A DNA stretch of 64,000 nucleotides. Origin: Strix aluco. Taxonomy: Eukaryota; Chordata; Aves; Strigiformes; Strigidae. Shown one piece after another: positions 1 through 13,343 of the stretch. Under the pieces are notes generated by a model that saw only the letters and a program-made list of their open reading frames with translations, had not been told where the DNA came from and did no database searches. Numbering within the stretch: the first letter of the stretch is position 1; every line of letters starts with the position of its first letter. The stretch is from positions 15,958,825-16,022,824 of the forward strand of contig NC_133971.1 of assembly GCF_031877795.1 (NCBI RefSeq). The letters run 5' to 3'. The position numbers were made by a program, and so were the translations under genes.

Positions 1-2400
1 TGAAGATGTACTCTGCGCTCGGAAACACATGTTTAGTACGGCCCCAGAATTAAGCCAGCGCATCCGACCACTGGAAGATATTCACATACACCAGGTTTTT
101 CCACTACTAAAGAGCCTTCACTGGCTTTAGTCGCAACTGCATAAATCCTAACAAATGTTATGCTCACAGGAAACCAATTTCTTACACAGTAATTTCAGCA
201 TGATGAATTTAAGCATATGAGTGATCCTGGAAGCCATCAGTGGAACCCTGAAGTGTTTTGTCTTTTTTCCACTAAGAAACAGTGGATATACATTCTCTAT
301 GGTGTTTATACCTGCAAATCCCTCCACAATGAGGAAAATATACTCCTCCAAACTTTATATCCCTTCCAAAGCCAGTCATATGTTTCACTCTGACCTCAAT
401 ATTAGGACTGTATGCTTCGAGTAGATTGGTAAGTTTATGTTGGCATTATTGGAAGTAACATCTGTAAATCCCAGTTCATTGCAGTAAGAATATACTACTT
501 CAGAGGTCACATTTTACAGAGACTTAAAAATCTGGTACTTGACAACCAGCTACTGAAGACAGTTAACTCTATTCATGGTTCATTTACTGTAAAACCAGTT
601 TAAGAATGTATAAATAAACCTGTACAAAAAAAGTTTACTACGCTTTTAGGAGGCTCAACAGTTTCTCAATCCTTTCATATTGGTCCAACAGATTTTTAAA
701 CTACAGTAAAAACTAACATGGTGCGTAGCCAGATTAGAGCAAAGTAAATATCTAAAAATTATTTAAATTATCCAGACCACGTGCTGTGTTTTTAACTTAA
801 AATAGATATGAGGAAAATAATAATCATGGCAGCTAGAATAGAACTCTTCTCTGTATACGTCTATTTTGTTAAAACCCCCCACCTCTATAGTAATTTGATG
901 ACCTGTAATAGATTATCAAATGCTAAACTCATGCTTTTGCTCATCAACAATACAAGAAATGATGGTGCTTGGAAAACAGAAAGATACTAAATACAAGAAG
1001 TGAATGTTATTTCTTTTGCCTGAAGAAGAGCAGAACGTACTTTTCAGTCCACAAATGTGATGACTCTCTCACCAATGTAATCATGAGTAACTTCACTGAA
1101 AGCTTTCTTCAGCTCAGCAAGAAAGCAAAATCAAGTCCTATTTTTTTTTTCCCTGCCCCAAATCCCTTTCATTTCATGACTTTGAAAAATAATTTGCTGC
1201 AGCAAAACTGTGTTTTAATTTACTATGGGTTTGTTATACTGTCTTTGCATACTAAATTCTGTGAGTGCTGTGAGTAACAATCTCCCAACAGAAACACCCT
1301 ACAATAAGATACCCTCAGGTACTGCTCAGATAGAATGGGTTTGCTGGGATTGCTTGCTAATCACACTGTAAAACCTGACTTTAGCCTTCTTTTACAGTCA
1401 GATTTTGACTGGCTTGGACAATGCCAGCTATCTCAGTTTTCCCCAGAAGTTCGTAAAATACTTTGCGCTATGGATATTTTGCAAGTGGGAGAACTGAGTC
1501 ATGGAGAAGCCTGTTTCCAACATCACTCAAGGGAGCAGAGCTAAAGAGGGAACTCAGTCCGGTTCCCTTTCCACTAGCAGTCTGTGCCACTGTAAATGCT
1601 GTGAGGCACAAACTGTGCTGAGAGAGCATGGAGGGGCAGGGGCCTTCCTGCACTCTCTACCTCCTCCACCTCTTTGTGTGTGAGCAAGGAAGAGCTGCAG
1701 CTCTTGCCCTCCTCTGCAGCTGCTTCTCTCTCCCCGGGGGCAGGAGAAGATTCATTCTCTGACTTTTGCTCCTCACTGCTCAAAGCTGATGAGCTCTGCC
1801 CCAGGGATGTAGATTTTCTCCTGGGGACAGACACCTGCAGTCATTTCCCCTAGGATAGGCCAACTCGGCACTGTACTTCATATCAGCAAATTCTTGAGAG
1901 ACACAGCAACACTTTACTCCACTGCTTTGAAGAGGAAGAGTAATGTATAGAAATACATAGCAACTACAGGCTTCAACCACCAGCAGTAGCATTATGTGTT
2001 AGCATTTTTTCCCTTGGGGACCTCAACTTCTGGCAGGACAGTGGCCAGATACTTCTAGTTATAAGCAAATTTTCTAGGACAACAGTGATCACATCACATT
2101 TAAAAGGCTTAGGCTTCTGCTCTTCACCAAACCCTTTGGTCTGCTTTTGAACAGGATTGAATCAAATACTTCACAGCAGGTCAAAGTTAAGAAAAGCATC
2201 TGTGGTTCTACCAGCACTGAAAAGTCCCCCAGCCTGACTTCAGTAGTCGTTTCCTCTGAAGCTTGTTCTTTGCTCGTTATTACTTTAATAACAGAACTCT
2301 GCTCCCTTGATTTATTCTTCTGCGGGAGTAATTGAATAACTGCACAGCAAATCCCTCTCGGGTGGTCACTGCATTCACAGGAAGCCTCTGGCTCTGCGCA
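1..2400. other. Region without an established gene
   Basis: Mostly AT-rich. The minus strand of 1-430 has unusually long open frames in more than one phase and a donor-like TTTGCAG|GTATAA near 315, but no recognisable protein. Apart from the tentative exon at 1577-1834 I see nothing else supportable. Confidence 0.5.
1577..1834 (-). CDS. Candidate coding exon of unknown gene, Ser/Glu-rich (tentative)
   Basis: After a CTGCAG acceptor-like site a frame of 86 codons runs from VSVPRRKSTSLGQ through a Ser/Glu-rich stretch (SALSSEEQKSENESSPAP) to a stop at 1574-1576. The phase (0) fits the minus-strand donor at 2622 in the neighbouring CpG island, so the two could form one transcript. Against this, the polypyrimidine tract before the acceptor is poor and no homologue is recognised. 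A possible internal donor is GAGGAG|GTAGAG. Chance remains a real alternative. Confidence 0.2.
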
Positions 2401-2419
2401 CCGGGCACTGCTGAACACA

Positions 2420-2950
2420 GCTCCCGGCGAGCTCAGCCGTGTTGAGCGGGATCAGGCAGACGCTTTGGCAGCACCACCGGTCGGACACATCTCCACCACC
2501 CCCGGGCTGCCGTCCGGCGCCGGAGATCACCCGGACAGCGCCAGCACTCGACGCCCCGGAGCAGGGTGGGAGCCCCTCGGGATCGCCCCGCTGCCCCCCG
2601 ACCCGCCCAGCCTCCCCTTACCTTCCTCGCCGGTCCGTTCATCCTCCGAGGAGCAGCAGGGAGCGGGAGCGGGACCGGCACTCCGGAGCGGCTGCCCAGG
2701 TGAGCGGGGCGGGTTCCTGACGCCGCCGCCTCCCCCGGGGCCGGCCCGCCCCCCGCAGCTCCCCCACCGCCCCACGCCCGGCCCCGCCGCGCTGGAAGCG
2801 CTCCAGGAAAATGAGTTTCGCCTCCGGTGCTCCACTGGAGAAAGAGGGCGTCCCGAGTTGTCCAGCCCCCATGGCCTCTCCCCCCGCCTGTGCCCCGTAC
2901 AGATCATTTTCTGTCCTGATGGGGAGCATGTAGTAATGGGGAAAACCGCT
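2420..2950. promoter_or_regulatory. CpG island with splice donors on both strands (gene unknown)
   Basis: A sharply GC- and CpG-rich block in otherwise AT-rich DNA. On the minus strand, ATG at 2642-2640 opens the seven codons MNGPARK, which end at a consensus donor AAG|GTAAGG (exon end 2622). On the plus strand, CCCAG|GTGAGC gives a donor after 2699. This is the usual look of a first exon and promoter. I do not recognise the gene. The neighbour expected from human synteny on this side is PDE8B, but no PDE8B N-terminal coding sequence is present here. Confidence 0.6.
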
Positions 2951-3511
2951 CGGGAAAAGTAAGGTGAACCAAGTGCTTTGGGCTCAGTACGCTAATACTT
3001 ACACGGCCTTTGGAAAAAGGCAAAGCCTTACATCCTCTGGAGAGAGTGGTAAATCCACCCACGGAGCAGATAGCTCGTTGCTGGTGCTTTTTCAGAATCT
3101 TTAGGTAAAACCCACTGCTTCAATGAGAAACCTGTACAAGATACTCAGCAAACTCAATAAAAACCAATTCCTACCCAAAAAAGTAAAAGGCTTGCACACA
3201 AGACAGTGGACAGCACATGAATGTCACAGAAGTCAAGTAACATTAAAGATGACTGGGAGCTGTGGGACAAGTAGTGGTCAAGTCACAGCATCTGCCTAGC
3301 CAAAACCCCACAAAACCACAGACCACAACACAAAATAAACCCAAAGCACTGAACCTGTGCAGAAAATCCGTTCTAGAGAGAAGACGAACCAGCATGGGTC
3401 AGCGAGTTATGTCAGATTGAGGCTAGGGACGGTGAAGAGCTGCCCTACTTCTAGGGGAGAAGACACGCAGTCAGCAAACACAATCCTTGAGCTCTCCAGA
3501 AACCCTAGACA

Positions 3512-4057
3512 GTGCACATATTGAAATGCCCTCAACAGCAGGTCAGAACATCCCCCCCTTTGTGGTCATACACCTGCAAGAGCTGTTGTCTGGGAGCTCA
3601 TGTCCTTGGCACTCTCTCAAAGGTCCTGGCCTGCATGGATGAGATGAACGGGAGGTTTGCTACAGCCTCAGCTGCACACAGTCTCGTTCTTGGATACCTG
3701 GGACTGCTGTCTCAGAGGAAGAATAGCCTTCCTCTTCAGCACATCTGCACAAGTGCCAGGTGCCAACCAGCCAACTGCAAACCTCAGAATCAGCTTTGCC
3801 CAGTTATTTCAAAGGACTGTCAGAGAAGCAAGCATCACAGCCTGCCTTGGGACCCTGCTTTCCCCAGGCAGACAAATTATGGACTAATTAAAGCATGCCT
3901 CTTACTCCTAACATTCTGTGCAGCCAGGCTGCCTTCCCAACAAAGACCCAGGAGATGGAGGAAGGATCTCACCAGTCACGGCATCACGACCAGGGCAAGG
4001 TGCTCATGCTGGACACACGGGCTCAGAAGTGCTCACAGTGCTAAGTCTGGGATATAG
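3512..4057 (+). other. 181-codon open frame, unrecognised
   Basis: The longest single open frame outside AGGF1 and the CpG islands. It is Cys-, Ser- and Leu-rich, has no domain I can identify, and is overlapped by other open frames on both strands. It lies about 0.8 kb downstream of the plus-strand donor in the 2.6-kb CpG island, but I see no convincing acceptor at its start. Listed for completeness only. It is probably not a gene. Confidence 0.12.
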
Positions 4058-4619
4058 CCACATAGACTTTTCGCAGTTCCCACACAGGCCTTTCCCTGCA
4101 TTTCTCCTTGCACTGTCCCCTTCGAGCTGACATGGCTTTTGAAGATGCACAAAAAGAATTCTGAGACCAGCTAGTGCATCAATTCTTTGCAAGCACTGAG
4201 AAGCTGTCATGGGAGGTGCAGAAGGTTCAGCCCCATCGCTTAACAACCACCCTCAGTTTATGGCAGACAAACGGCATTTTGAGTGGAATGTGAAAGGAGG
4301 ATACCATCCTGCAGTGACTGTGCTGTCAGCAAGGCTTTCCCTGAGCAAAGAGCACAGGCACAGGTCCATCACTTTTTATTCACCTGTGATGCAGGACCAG
4401 GCTGCTCACAATAACTGCAGTGCTTTAGAAGATAAAAAGTAACTCAGTCTTTGTTTCTGGGAAAACAGCCCAAATGTAGGGGATTATTCTGCCTACTTTT
4501 CTTTTAGGAGTAGAAGTAAAATTAAAAGTAAATTGTCTGCTTTTTTTAGTACATTTTGCATGCATGTAGATTTTAGCATGCACTAAGGACCCCACTTCAG
4601 GCTCAGTATACTTAATGGG

Positions 4620-4677
4620 AATGTGGCTGTTTATATTTTAAGTGAACTTAACGGCAATGTGGCTGTTTATATTTTAA
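4620..4677. repeat. Short tandem duplication, 22-bp units, 36-bp period
   Basis: AATGTGGCTGTTTATATTTTAA occurs at 4620-4641 and again, perfectly, at 4656-4677. The intervening sequence is partly similar (CTTAATGGG against CTTAACGGC before each copy), so this is a local 36-bp duplication. Confidence 0.9.
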
Positions 4678-6263
4678 TAGGGATGGAATTAGGCCCTTCA
4701 TTTGAACTTTATGGCTTTTTTATTCCTTTTTTTATTAATCTATTCCATCATTCTCAATTTGCTTCTGCTATGTTCTGAGAACATTGTAAGTACTCCAGTG
4801 TCCTGAATAACATCTTTGAATTCTGGTATGCAAACATTGTGCCTCCTAGTGGGTAATGTATATGGACTTCAACTCTCCTTCCAGTCACATTTTCATGCTA
4901 ATTTCTTAGGATTTTCTTCTGTTAGTATCAAGGTGGTAATTTTCAACTTTTTAATCACTCTGGAAGTCCCTCATTTCTCTCCTATGCTGTTCACTTTGCT
5001 CTTTCTTGCATAGAGTTAGGTTCTGAACGTTTGGCCTTTGCAATTTTCTTTGCTGTGCATAAATCTGCCATTAAAATTCCTCTCATCTACCAACCTGTTT
5101 ATGAGGAGCCTGTTCCTGAGACGTTATTGTAATCATACAAATAGTAAAAAAGTGGGTGTTTGTGTATCCACCTGAGTGGAATTCCCTGAGTACATCATCT
5201 GTGCCTGAATTGCACCATGACAGCAATAGAGTTCATGTTTCTTATGCAAGTAAAATGCCCACTCCACAGATTCTGGAACTTTTGGAAGAGGTATCCAAAA
5301 CATGTCACAGATAAGGCCCAGAATACTGCTTTTGTTGGGTGAATTTCCCAGTTTAGGGAATCAAGCAACAAACTCCAGAAGCAGACCAGTAGGTCTAGGT
5401 ATAGCAAGGTCCATAATCCATTTCTGACTCCTTAACTGGCTGCAGCCTGGCTGTAGCTTCAGCTCAAAGTATCCACATGCCATTTATGGAGAGACAAGCT
5501 CTAGGTACCTGCTGGTGGTCAGGCTGAGGGGTTCTTGCCCAGACACTCCTTCCTGCAGCAACTTCAAGGACCAGAGCTTGGTCCTCCTAGGCTCAGGCAG
5601 ACTTCAGAGCTCAGATTAAGTTTGCACTAGACCATTTGTTTGGCATCAGCAAACCACACAATAAAACATTCCTGGTCTTGCCGACAGACCCAGTCCCATG
5701 AATGGCGTCCTCACTCATTTCTCTGCCATCAGAATTTCCTCCTCTGATCTCATGGTAGGCAGGAGTAGGATGTCTTTGCCACTTAGAAGAGAAGATTTTT
5801 CTTTTTCATTTATATTTGGCCAGCATTGAAAATGTTGCTAGATCTCAATAGATAAGAAATCATCTAAGATGAACTGTGTTTAAAATGAACAAACATTTTT
5901 TATCTCTGAGCATGCATAACTTACATATCGGTTAGAGTGTTAATCCTGAGAAGTCCATGATTGGCCAGACTGCAAGCCAAATTGGAGCACAGAGCACAGT
6001 TTCATTATTTTTTTTATCCAGTCCTTATACACTAGCTTGGGTTTAATCTCTCCTCAGGTTTCCAGGTCATTACAAGGACAGATAGGAAAAAATTCATTGA
6101 AGGTTGATGTTAGAAGCTGAGGCAAATACATATCTAACAATACTCTCTGGCAGAGCACAGATGGGTGAATAGGACATTGCCTGATGGAGGTTTGTCATGT
6201 GATGTGTACTCATTGCTTTTGTCACTGGCTAAGAAAGAAACATTCTTCAGAGAGGAAATGTCC

Positions 6264-6316
6264 TTCAATAATAGTAATAATAATAATGATAATAAATAAT
6301 AATAACAATAGTAATA
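6264..6316. repeat. (AAT)n-type microsatellite
   Basis: Imperfect run of AAT/AAC/AGT triplets, about 53 bp. Such tracts are length-variable. Confidence 0.85.
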
Positions 6317-6520
6317 GATTTGCATTCCTGAATAACTCACTGCCATTTTATGTAAAAGCTAAAGATGGTAAAGTTATGGGCTTTATGCTGCATTTTAGGT
6401 GCCTGGTTCTTGGATGTTTCCAAGCTCTTCCCCTGCTTGATGTTGTCTCACAAGCCTTCAGAGGAAATGAAGGGCTAATTCTGTCCCACACTGTCACAAA
6501 TCTCCATGGACTATTTGACC

Positions 6521-6539
6521 AAAAAAAAAAAAAAAAAAA
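6521..6539 (+). repeat. Poly(A) tract
   Basis: Nineteen consecutive A residues on the plus strand. No obvious retrotransposed body or target-site duplication was recognised next to it. Confidence 0.9.
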
Positions 6540-6848
6540 GGCCCAAAATAGTTGAGTTACTCCCAGTTCCACTTCTTGAGCCTGGCCTGCAGAAACAAGG
6601 GGATGGCACAAATGGTCACTGGTCACTTGAGAGTGAAAGGTTTCAGTTCAAAGAGCTTCCAGCAGGCTTCAGATAGTCCTGATAGCCTTTGACTTTGCTG
6701 AGAGTGCTAGCATGAGTAAAAGGCTGCAGGATCCTTCATTAATCCTGTTGTTATCTATAGGCTTCAGAGTGTATCAACTATTGAATTTGCCCTGGTTAGT
6801 CTTTTACAGTGTAATCTTTGTATGCAGTCAATGCCATAATATTTTAAA

Positions 6849-6890
6849 TACATATCAGCTGATGCTATGAATTGCATCAGCTGATATGTA
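6849..6890. repeat. Perfect inverted repeat, 17-bp arms, 8-nt loop
   Basis: TACATATCAGCTGATGC at 6849-6865 is the exact reverse complement of 6874-6890, separated by TATGAATT. Either strand can form a 17-bp stem. The stem is too short for a typical pre-miRNA, and no transposon body is visible around it. Confidence 0.9.
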
Positions 6891-9800
6891 CAGTAGCTTC
6901 TTGTCTTGCCTTGGAGTGGTTAATTTGCTTGGTAGTCAATCAATTTATTGTTAAATGTGTCCTCAACTGATAGTCTGATTGGATTCTTTTACATTCTTAT
7001 GAAGTAAATAAAAAGTAATGAACTATAAAAATAGTATAAAAATAGCACATGAAAATTTGTAAACTACAAGCCTGAAAGCCATAAAGCAAACACTCATGAG
7101 GCATATCACTTCTCTCTAGATGTACTACAAAACAGAAGAGAACACTACATTGTGCTGTGAAGAACTAGAGATATCAAAACACTCAAGGAGCCAGTCTAGC
7201 AGAATTAAACAGCACTAAGCCATTTGTATCTAGAACATGGAACATACTCCTCACCACGTATTTCAAATGAGATGTTCTCTCCCTTGAGTATATTTAGGAC
7301 ACTTAATGACAGGTCCTTTTGTCAGTGAAGTTCACCTGAAGACATTGTTTTGTTCTCAGTCATTAAGCAACACAAGGCTTTGGTGGATCAGATGGCCCTC
7401 TCCTGACTCTGGAATAAACTGTGCCACTAATAAAGTAGGATGAAGGAGGCACTCTCTAACTGAAAAACAATTTTAAGGAACCCAGTAATTTCTGACTTGT
7501 ACTGCTGTGTCTTCAAAAAACAAGGCATTGCAGAGCAACCTTGTATTAAAAGCAGCTCAAGCAAAGTTCTTTACCTTTTCTACTGTCTCCCACAAACAAA
7601 CACTAGCTAATCGCATTGGGGATTTGCTGTTGAGTCTTCATTGACATAAATTTTGCTATAAGATAGTATTAGGAGTATTCATCATAGCCATCACAGGGAA
7701 ATTCCTCTTCTACTCATTTTGGCAGTTTGTGTACTTGCTGAAGATATCTTCCCTCCTGGAAAGACACAAGCATGGCTTTCAAGAGCTACAGTACTTGGCA
7801 GAACCCTGTTACTTGGCCAGGGCACAGAAGAAGAAAGTGATATAAATCATTTTGTGCCTATAAACTCTCAGGGTAATGCTTCAAACACACAAACATGAAT
7901 TCCACTATTTTAGAGCAATCCTTTGTCAAAGATGATGATTACATCACAGACTGTGCTCTTATGTGACAATTGTGTACGAACAGACAGGCACAGGGCTCAT
8001 GCCAATGCAGCTATGATGAATACAAACTTCACACGAGTCATTAACATATGTAAAACTCATTGGGGATATAGGACAAAAGACAATATGCCTGTGCAAAATG
8101 TGTTAATATGATGTGTATAAGTGAATGTTTCTGCACCTGATAGAATGCAAATATTTTAACAGGTGCATTTGAAACCTCCCCAGTGTTATAGCTCTGAGAA
8201 ACCACTACCCAGATCATCATATAGAAATAATCTGATTTTTTCATCTCTGCAACAATGCAATGAACCTGCACACAGTCACTTCTGAACAATTAGGGAGACA
8301 GATGGAACAAAAGAATATTTTTTTTTTGCATGCCACAGTATCTAACCCAGAGCCGTTGCATCAAACTATTGGTATTTGGACCTGAAAGTCATGGCTATCT
8401 ACAAACAGTATCAGTTTAGAAATTTTGACCCTCTTCTTGGACCTTTTGCTTTCTATTATACCCATGGATCAATTAGTGTAAGCACATACAAGAAAGATTA
8501 ATATTACATTACTCTAGGAATGACTAGAGTGATTTAATTTTAGAAAACCTTGTAGTGAAGATCTGCTAGATCCAGGAGCTGACAGAAAAAAAAAATCACT
8601 GAACAGTTCTACTTCATGTCACAATAAAATTGTATATCCTTTATTATAATACCTACACTTGTCTCAAGGTGTCTACGAAGTTAGCTGTAGTTGTGGAAGG
8701 CTTGGAGAAAAACAATTTCCAGAGCAGGAATAGAAAAGCAACACTTTAAAAAAACCTCAATCATAATAAAACATACCAGTTCATGATGGGATAAGGTGGC
8801 AGTACTTAACGTTTTTCTCTGAGCTGCACAGTCCTGTCTGAGGCACAACAGCTGCAATCTGCTCATTTTCACAAGCAATAAATATGACTTGTGTTGCCCT
8901 TCAAGCAGCATCCAAGAGTCTTCACTACAGCTTAGTCTCTCTTCCCAGCTGTGGTAGTAGAGGTGTTAAAATTACATCTGCACAAAGGGCAGAGAAGTCT
9001 TTCGCACAAGGCAAATCAGAATATAAAAGGCTGTGGTGAGTTCAAGGTACAATGCTGGAAGTGCAGCAACAAATAGGTGTAGTCACCCCATGCACAGCAC
9101 CTCGGTCCCTCTGTCCTCAAGGCAGCCTGAAATTCATAAAGTGGGTCAATGAACAGCTGTATACCAACAGTTTTACTCACAAAGTGGCAACGTGATATTC
9201 ACCAAGCCAAGGGCTCCCAGTCTGGTTGCAGCCTGAAGCTCATTCATCCTGCAGACTCCACAGGGGTATGGATGAACTGCTGGAGTGGTGGTAACCAGAT
9301 CCCACCTACCTTGCTTCCTTCTTTGACATTGTGCTGGGTTGCTGCATGTGCTCTGCATGGCTGTGTAGTAGAGGTATACAGTGGCTTTCTTCTTGGGAAG
9401 ACAGCAGAGCACCCTGGGCTCTATTGGCTGCTGTGTTTACACAAGTTGCATGTCGTCCTTTAGGAGAGGCAGACTGACCGATCTGCTTACATGCCCCTTA
9501 AGTTGGAAAGGTTATATGCTAGTCATACCACACAGACTGTGAGATCACCAAAGCAAAGCACTCCTGACAAAACTCACAGACAAAAGCAAAGCTACTGCTC
9601 AGTTGAGTGAAGGCTTCTGATGTAAGGACAAAGGATACAAAAGCTACAATTCCTCCCCAACTCTTTTCTGGTAACAGAACGAGCGCATGAAATCACAGGT
9701 CAGAGGGCAGTCCTACCAACTCCTGGAAAACATCTTCTAGAAAATTTAGTGAACTTCAAATGTGAAAAAACAGGTTTTTTAATTCTCCATTGTAATCTAG

Positions 9801-12800
9801 GGTGCAAGACCATTTGCAACAATATACGGCTATTTGGAATTTGTTTGCTGACCCAGACCATTTTCACTCACAAGTCAAGTAGGTAAAATATTCTTTATTT
9901 GAAGTCAGAAATCACTGTGTGCAATGTTTCTGAGCTCATATCAATAAACCAAGTTCAAATCCGTTTGAAAATCTGACCTTTAAAATGACATAATGGGTTT
10001 CTCAGTGCATTGTATGAGAGTGATTATTTTTCCATAGTGGGTAATTTCAGATAATAATGAATACCATAACTTCAGCTAAAGAAGGAAACAAACTCCAGGA
10101 AAAAATCACACTGCCTTAGATTTATGACAGTAGTAGTTACTTTTCATTAAAAAAAGAGATGTGTTTTTGCAGAGAACATCCTGCCTCAGTTTCCCTTCAA
10201 ACTTCCAAATTTGTCCCATTACTTCTTCTTCCCTGTATCTTTTTCCTCTTCTCTCTTTAAGCAGTTTCTCTCTTACAGCTTTTGCTCTTTTTCCCCACCT
10301 GCCTACAGAGACGTACTTTGGCTTTCCATTTCAAAAAATCCTTTTTCTTGTCAATAACTGGTTTTCAAACTACTGCCTTCTCTCACCATCCTTCTCTTAC
10401 CTCCAAGATTGTGGGCTATGCTGTTCACCTTCTCTACTTAATTTTCCTGTAATTAAATGGTGACCCCCTTAAATCAGGTCTCTGACTTATGCTTTCTCTC
10501 TGTTCCATCAAAATGTTCTTTTAAAGGCTGATGATGTTCTCCATCTATCTGAGTCCCCCATACTGCTGGAAGAGTAAATAGCGACAGTGGCCATTCACTC
10601 ACAGGGCAATTGGGATTGCTTGGTTGCCTGAGCACAACCAGAAGTTTGATTCTACATACAGGAAAGACCAATTGGTAGCAAGCAATGATCAAATACCACC
10701 AAGGGAGCAAAACTATCCCAAAGCAGTTCTGCCTCTTCCTATCTGTGACCATCATTGTGTGCTCATCCTATCTCATGACCAAGAGTAGCAGGATGATCAA
10801 ACTGAAATTAATCTACCAGCATACATATGATACTCCTGTCCATTGTGAGAAGGTCATCATCTACAGCTGCTGCTGCTCTTTTACTCACATGTCTCTGAAA
10901 TGAGACTGATAGGAAACACTGAAGGCAGATGGATTGACTTCTCATCATCCTTTGTACAAGGAGCAGTTTAGCATTAGCTAGTAGTTAATAAGACCACAAT
11001 TATATGGATGTGTTTGCTTCACCAGAATGTCAACAAAACCTCCCTGAAGAAATGTCATACCCTGTTATACAGAGAGGCAATGGACAAAAGGATCAGAGGT
11101 ACAATCCAGCATCAAAAGCAGTGACTTCACTGAAACTAAGAAAACTCCTTGTCTTTGTCCCTGAAAGATTACATTCTTAGCCCAAGTAAGTAAAAACTCT
11201 GGCTTACTCTGGAACAATTTCATCCACAATATGCCTGCAGAGCTATATACAGCAAAAGCACTCAGTTCTGTATCCACAGGGTGATCATGCACTTTTCCTG
11301 ACCTCTTTACAGAAGCTTTATCTCTTCTTTCCCATCCATCTCTGAATGTTGTGAATGGCCTACAGTCACACATGCTTTTCTTCTTGTCCATCTGGTGCTC
11401 TCTTTCCTTCCAATCCATTCATTCCAGGAATCCTCTAAAAGTTGGACTTGGTTTTTTTAGCCATAATCTCTCAAACCAACCTTTAATTAAATAATTGGTT
11501 TTTACAATGTCTCAACCTATCTTGTAGACTGGAGCAGAAATGAAAAAATGTAATGGTGTTTGCGTTTTGTTGGCACTGTGTAAGTATGTGGAATTCCACA
11601 GATTACTTATTACTGCTGAAGCCTAGTTCAGCTGATTGCTAGCTATTCATCTCTCCTGATCATGGAAAATTTTCTCTCCTTGTCCCTGGGGAGTCTATAA
11701 ACAGTCTACATGCACGGTTTTTAGAGTCACCACAAAGGCTCCCATCCCACCTGGTGGAGGTTTTTTAACACAGGATGGTGGTATGACACAGCACAGCAAA
11801 ATGTACTTACCGGTAAGAGTTGCAACACTCATTATGCATGAGGCTTATGTAAGTGCTGTGTATTTGCTTAGGCTTTTTAGTATGTGTGACAAGGTGAGTA
11901 ATTTTAGGATGTGGAATGTCTCTTTTCATGGGAAATGGAAGTTGGTAAGTCCAGAGAAAACAAATATGCTTAGTTTTGGGAGGGGATAGAGGAGAGAGTG
12001 AACAAAGTATCTCAGGTTTGCTTACGCTGAAATGGTCCTGGATTCCCAGATTTTACCACATCTATTTTAATCACTTGGGAGCTGTTGTTTAATGCTGGTT
12101 TCACGTTTGTGGTGTGGTAAATCACGTTTGGCCATGATGTGAGGAGCAACGCGGTGAGACTATTTGTGCTGTGCTGATGAATGCCATTAAAATAGCATCA
12201 AGATGATGAACTACTAACTCATTCAGCAAGAGTTTCTTAGCTTGCAGAAGCTCTAAATAAAGAGACAGAGGGAAAACAAAAAAACAAACAAACAAATTAG
12301 ACAGACCAGGTAGGAAGATGAGAATTAAAGCCACAACTAGCTGCATAAGAGCCAAAAATCCCAGAAACGATGATTTATAAATTCCCAGTAATACTGCTAT
12401 CTGAGCACCCTCTAGTGGTACAAGGTTGAGAATAAACAGCTCCAGAGATTAAAATGTGATCCCACAGGAAAAAACAAGCAGAAGATGTGGTGTCTTGTTG
12501 TCTTTGTTCCAACAATTAATCACTGTATGTTTGTTTCCATTTGGAAGACAGGGAAGTAACTCAACATTCAAACCCGATTTTGTTATCTATCTCCTGGCAT
12601 TGTGTTCCTAACATTTCCTTAATTTTCATGTCATATGACTGGTTAAAGGCTTCTGTTCATTTAAAAGTATTCTACTGATTTGTTTTAAACTCATTTTCTT
12701 TGAAATTGGAGGCTAGAGTCAAATGAAAAAATAACAAGCCAGTATAACAAAACAGAAGGAAGATATGGAGGGAAAAGTAGTAATTCCAACTGATTTCCTA

Positions 12801-13304
12801 TCCCTGTGGCACCAGGGTATATTTTAACTTAACTGCAGATACATACTGAACTTGTTTGGTTTGAAGACAAGGCTATTCAATATTTTGCACTTGTATTTGA
12901 CCTGTAAAAGGAGCGGAGACTGTTCTAATCGTGCAGTGATCATACATCACAGCTTTATAGTTCAGTATTTTTCAGGGAAATTTTAACCTTAATTTTATAT
13001 ATGCAAAGAAAATGTTTTATGTTTGCTTTTTTTTCCCAAATTTTTTTGACTTAAATCTATTATCAGTTGGATTCAACATACAAGAAGTGTATACTACTAG
13101 CACCATGGTACTACAATTATGAATTTTTTTTACTGTAAAAAAAAATAAATTCATCCCAGATGATGTGAGATCTCTTATTTCCTATGGAAATCTCCTATAC
13201 TTACGACATTTCTAGATCCAACAGACATTAATCCTGGAGACTTTGCCACAGTGAAGATACTTGTCATCAGGAAGAGCTGAACTCATAGTGCCAGACTATG
13301 AGCA

Positions 13305-13343
13305 CTTATGTTCTCCTACCTCAGCTCTTATGTTCTCCTACCT
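13305..13343. repeat. Short tandem duplication, 17-bp identical units, 22-bp period
   Basis: CTTATGTTCTCCTACCT occurs at 13305-13321 and 13327-13343, separated by CAGCT. Confidence 0.9.
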
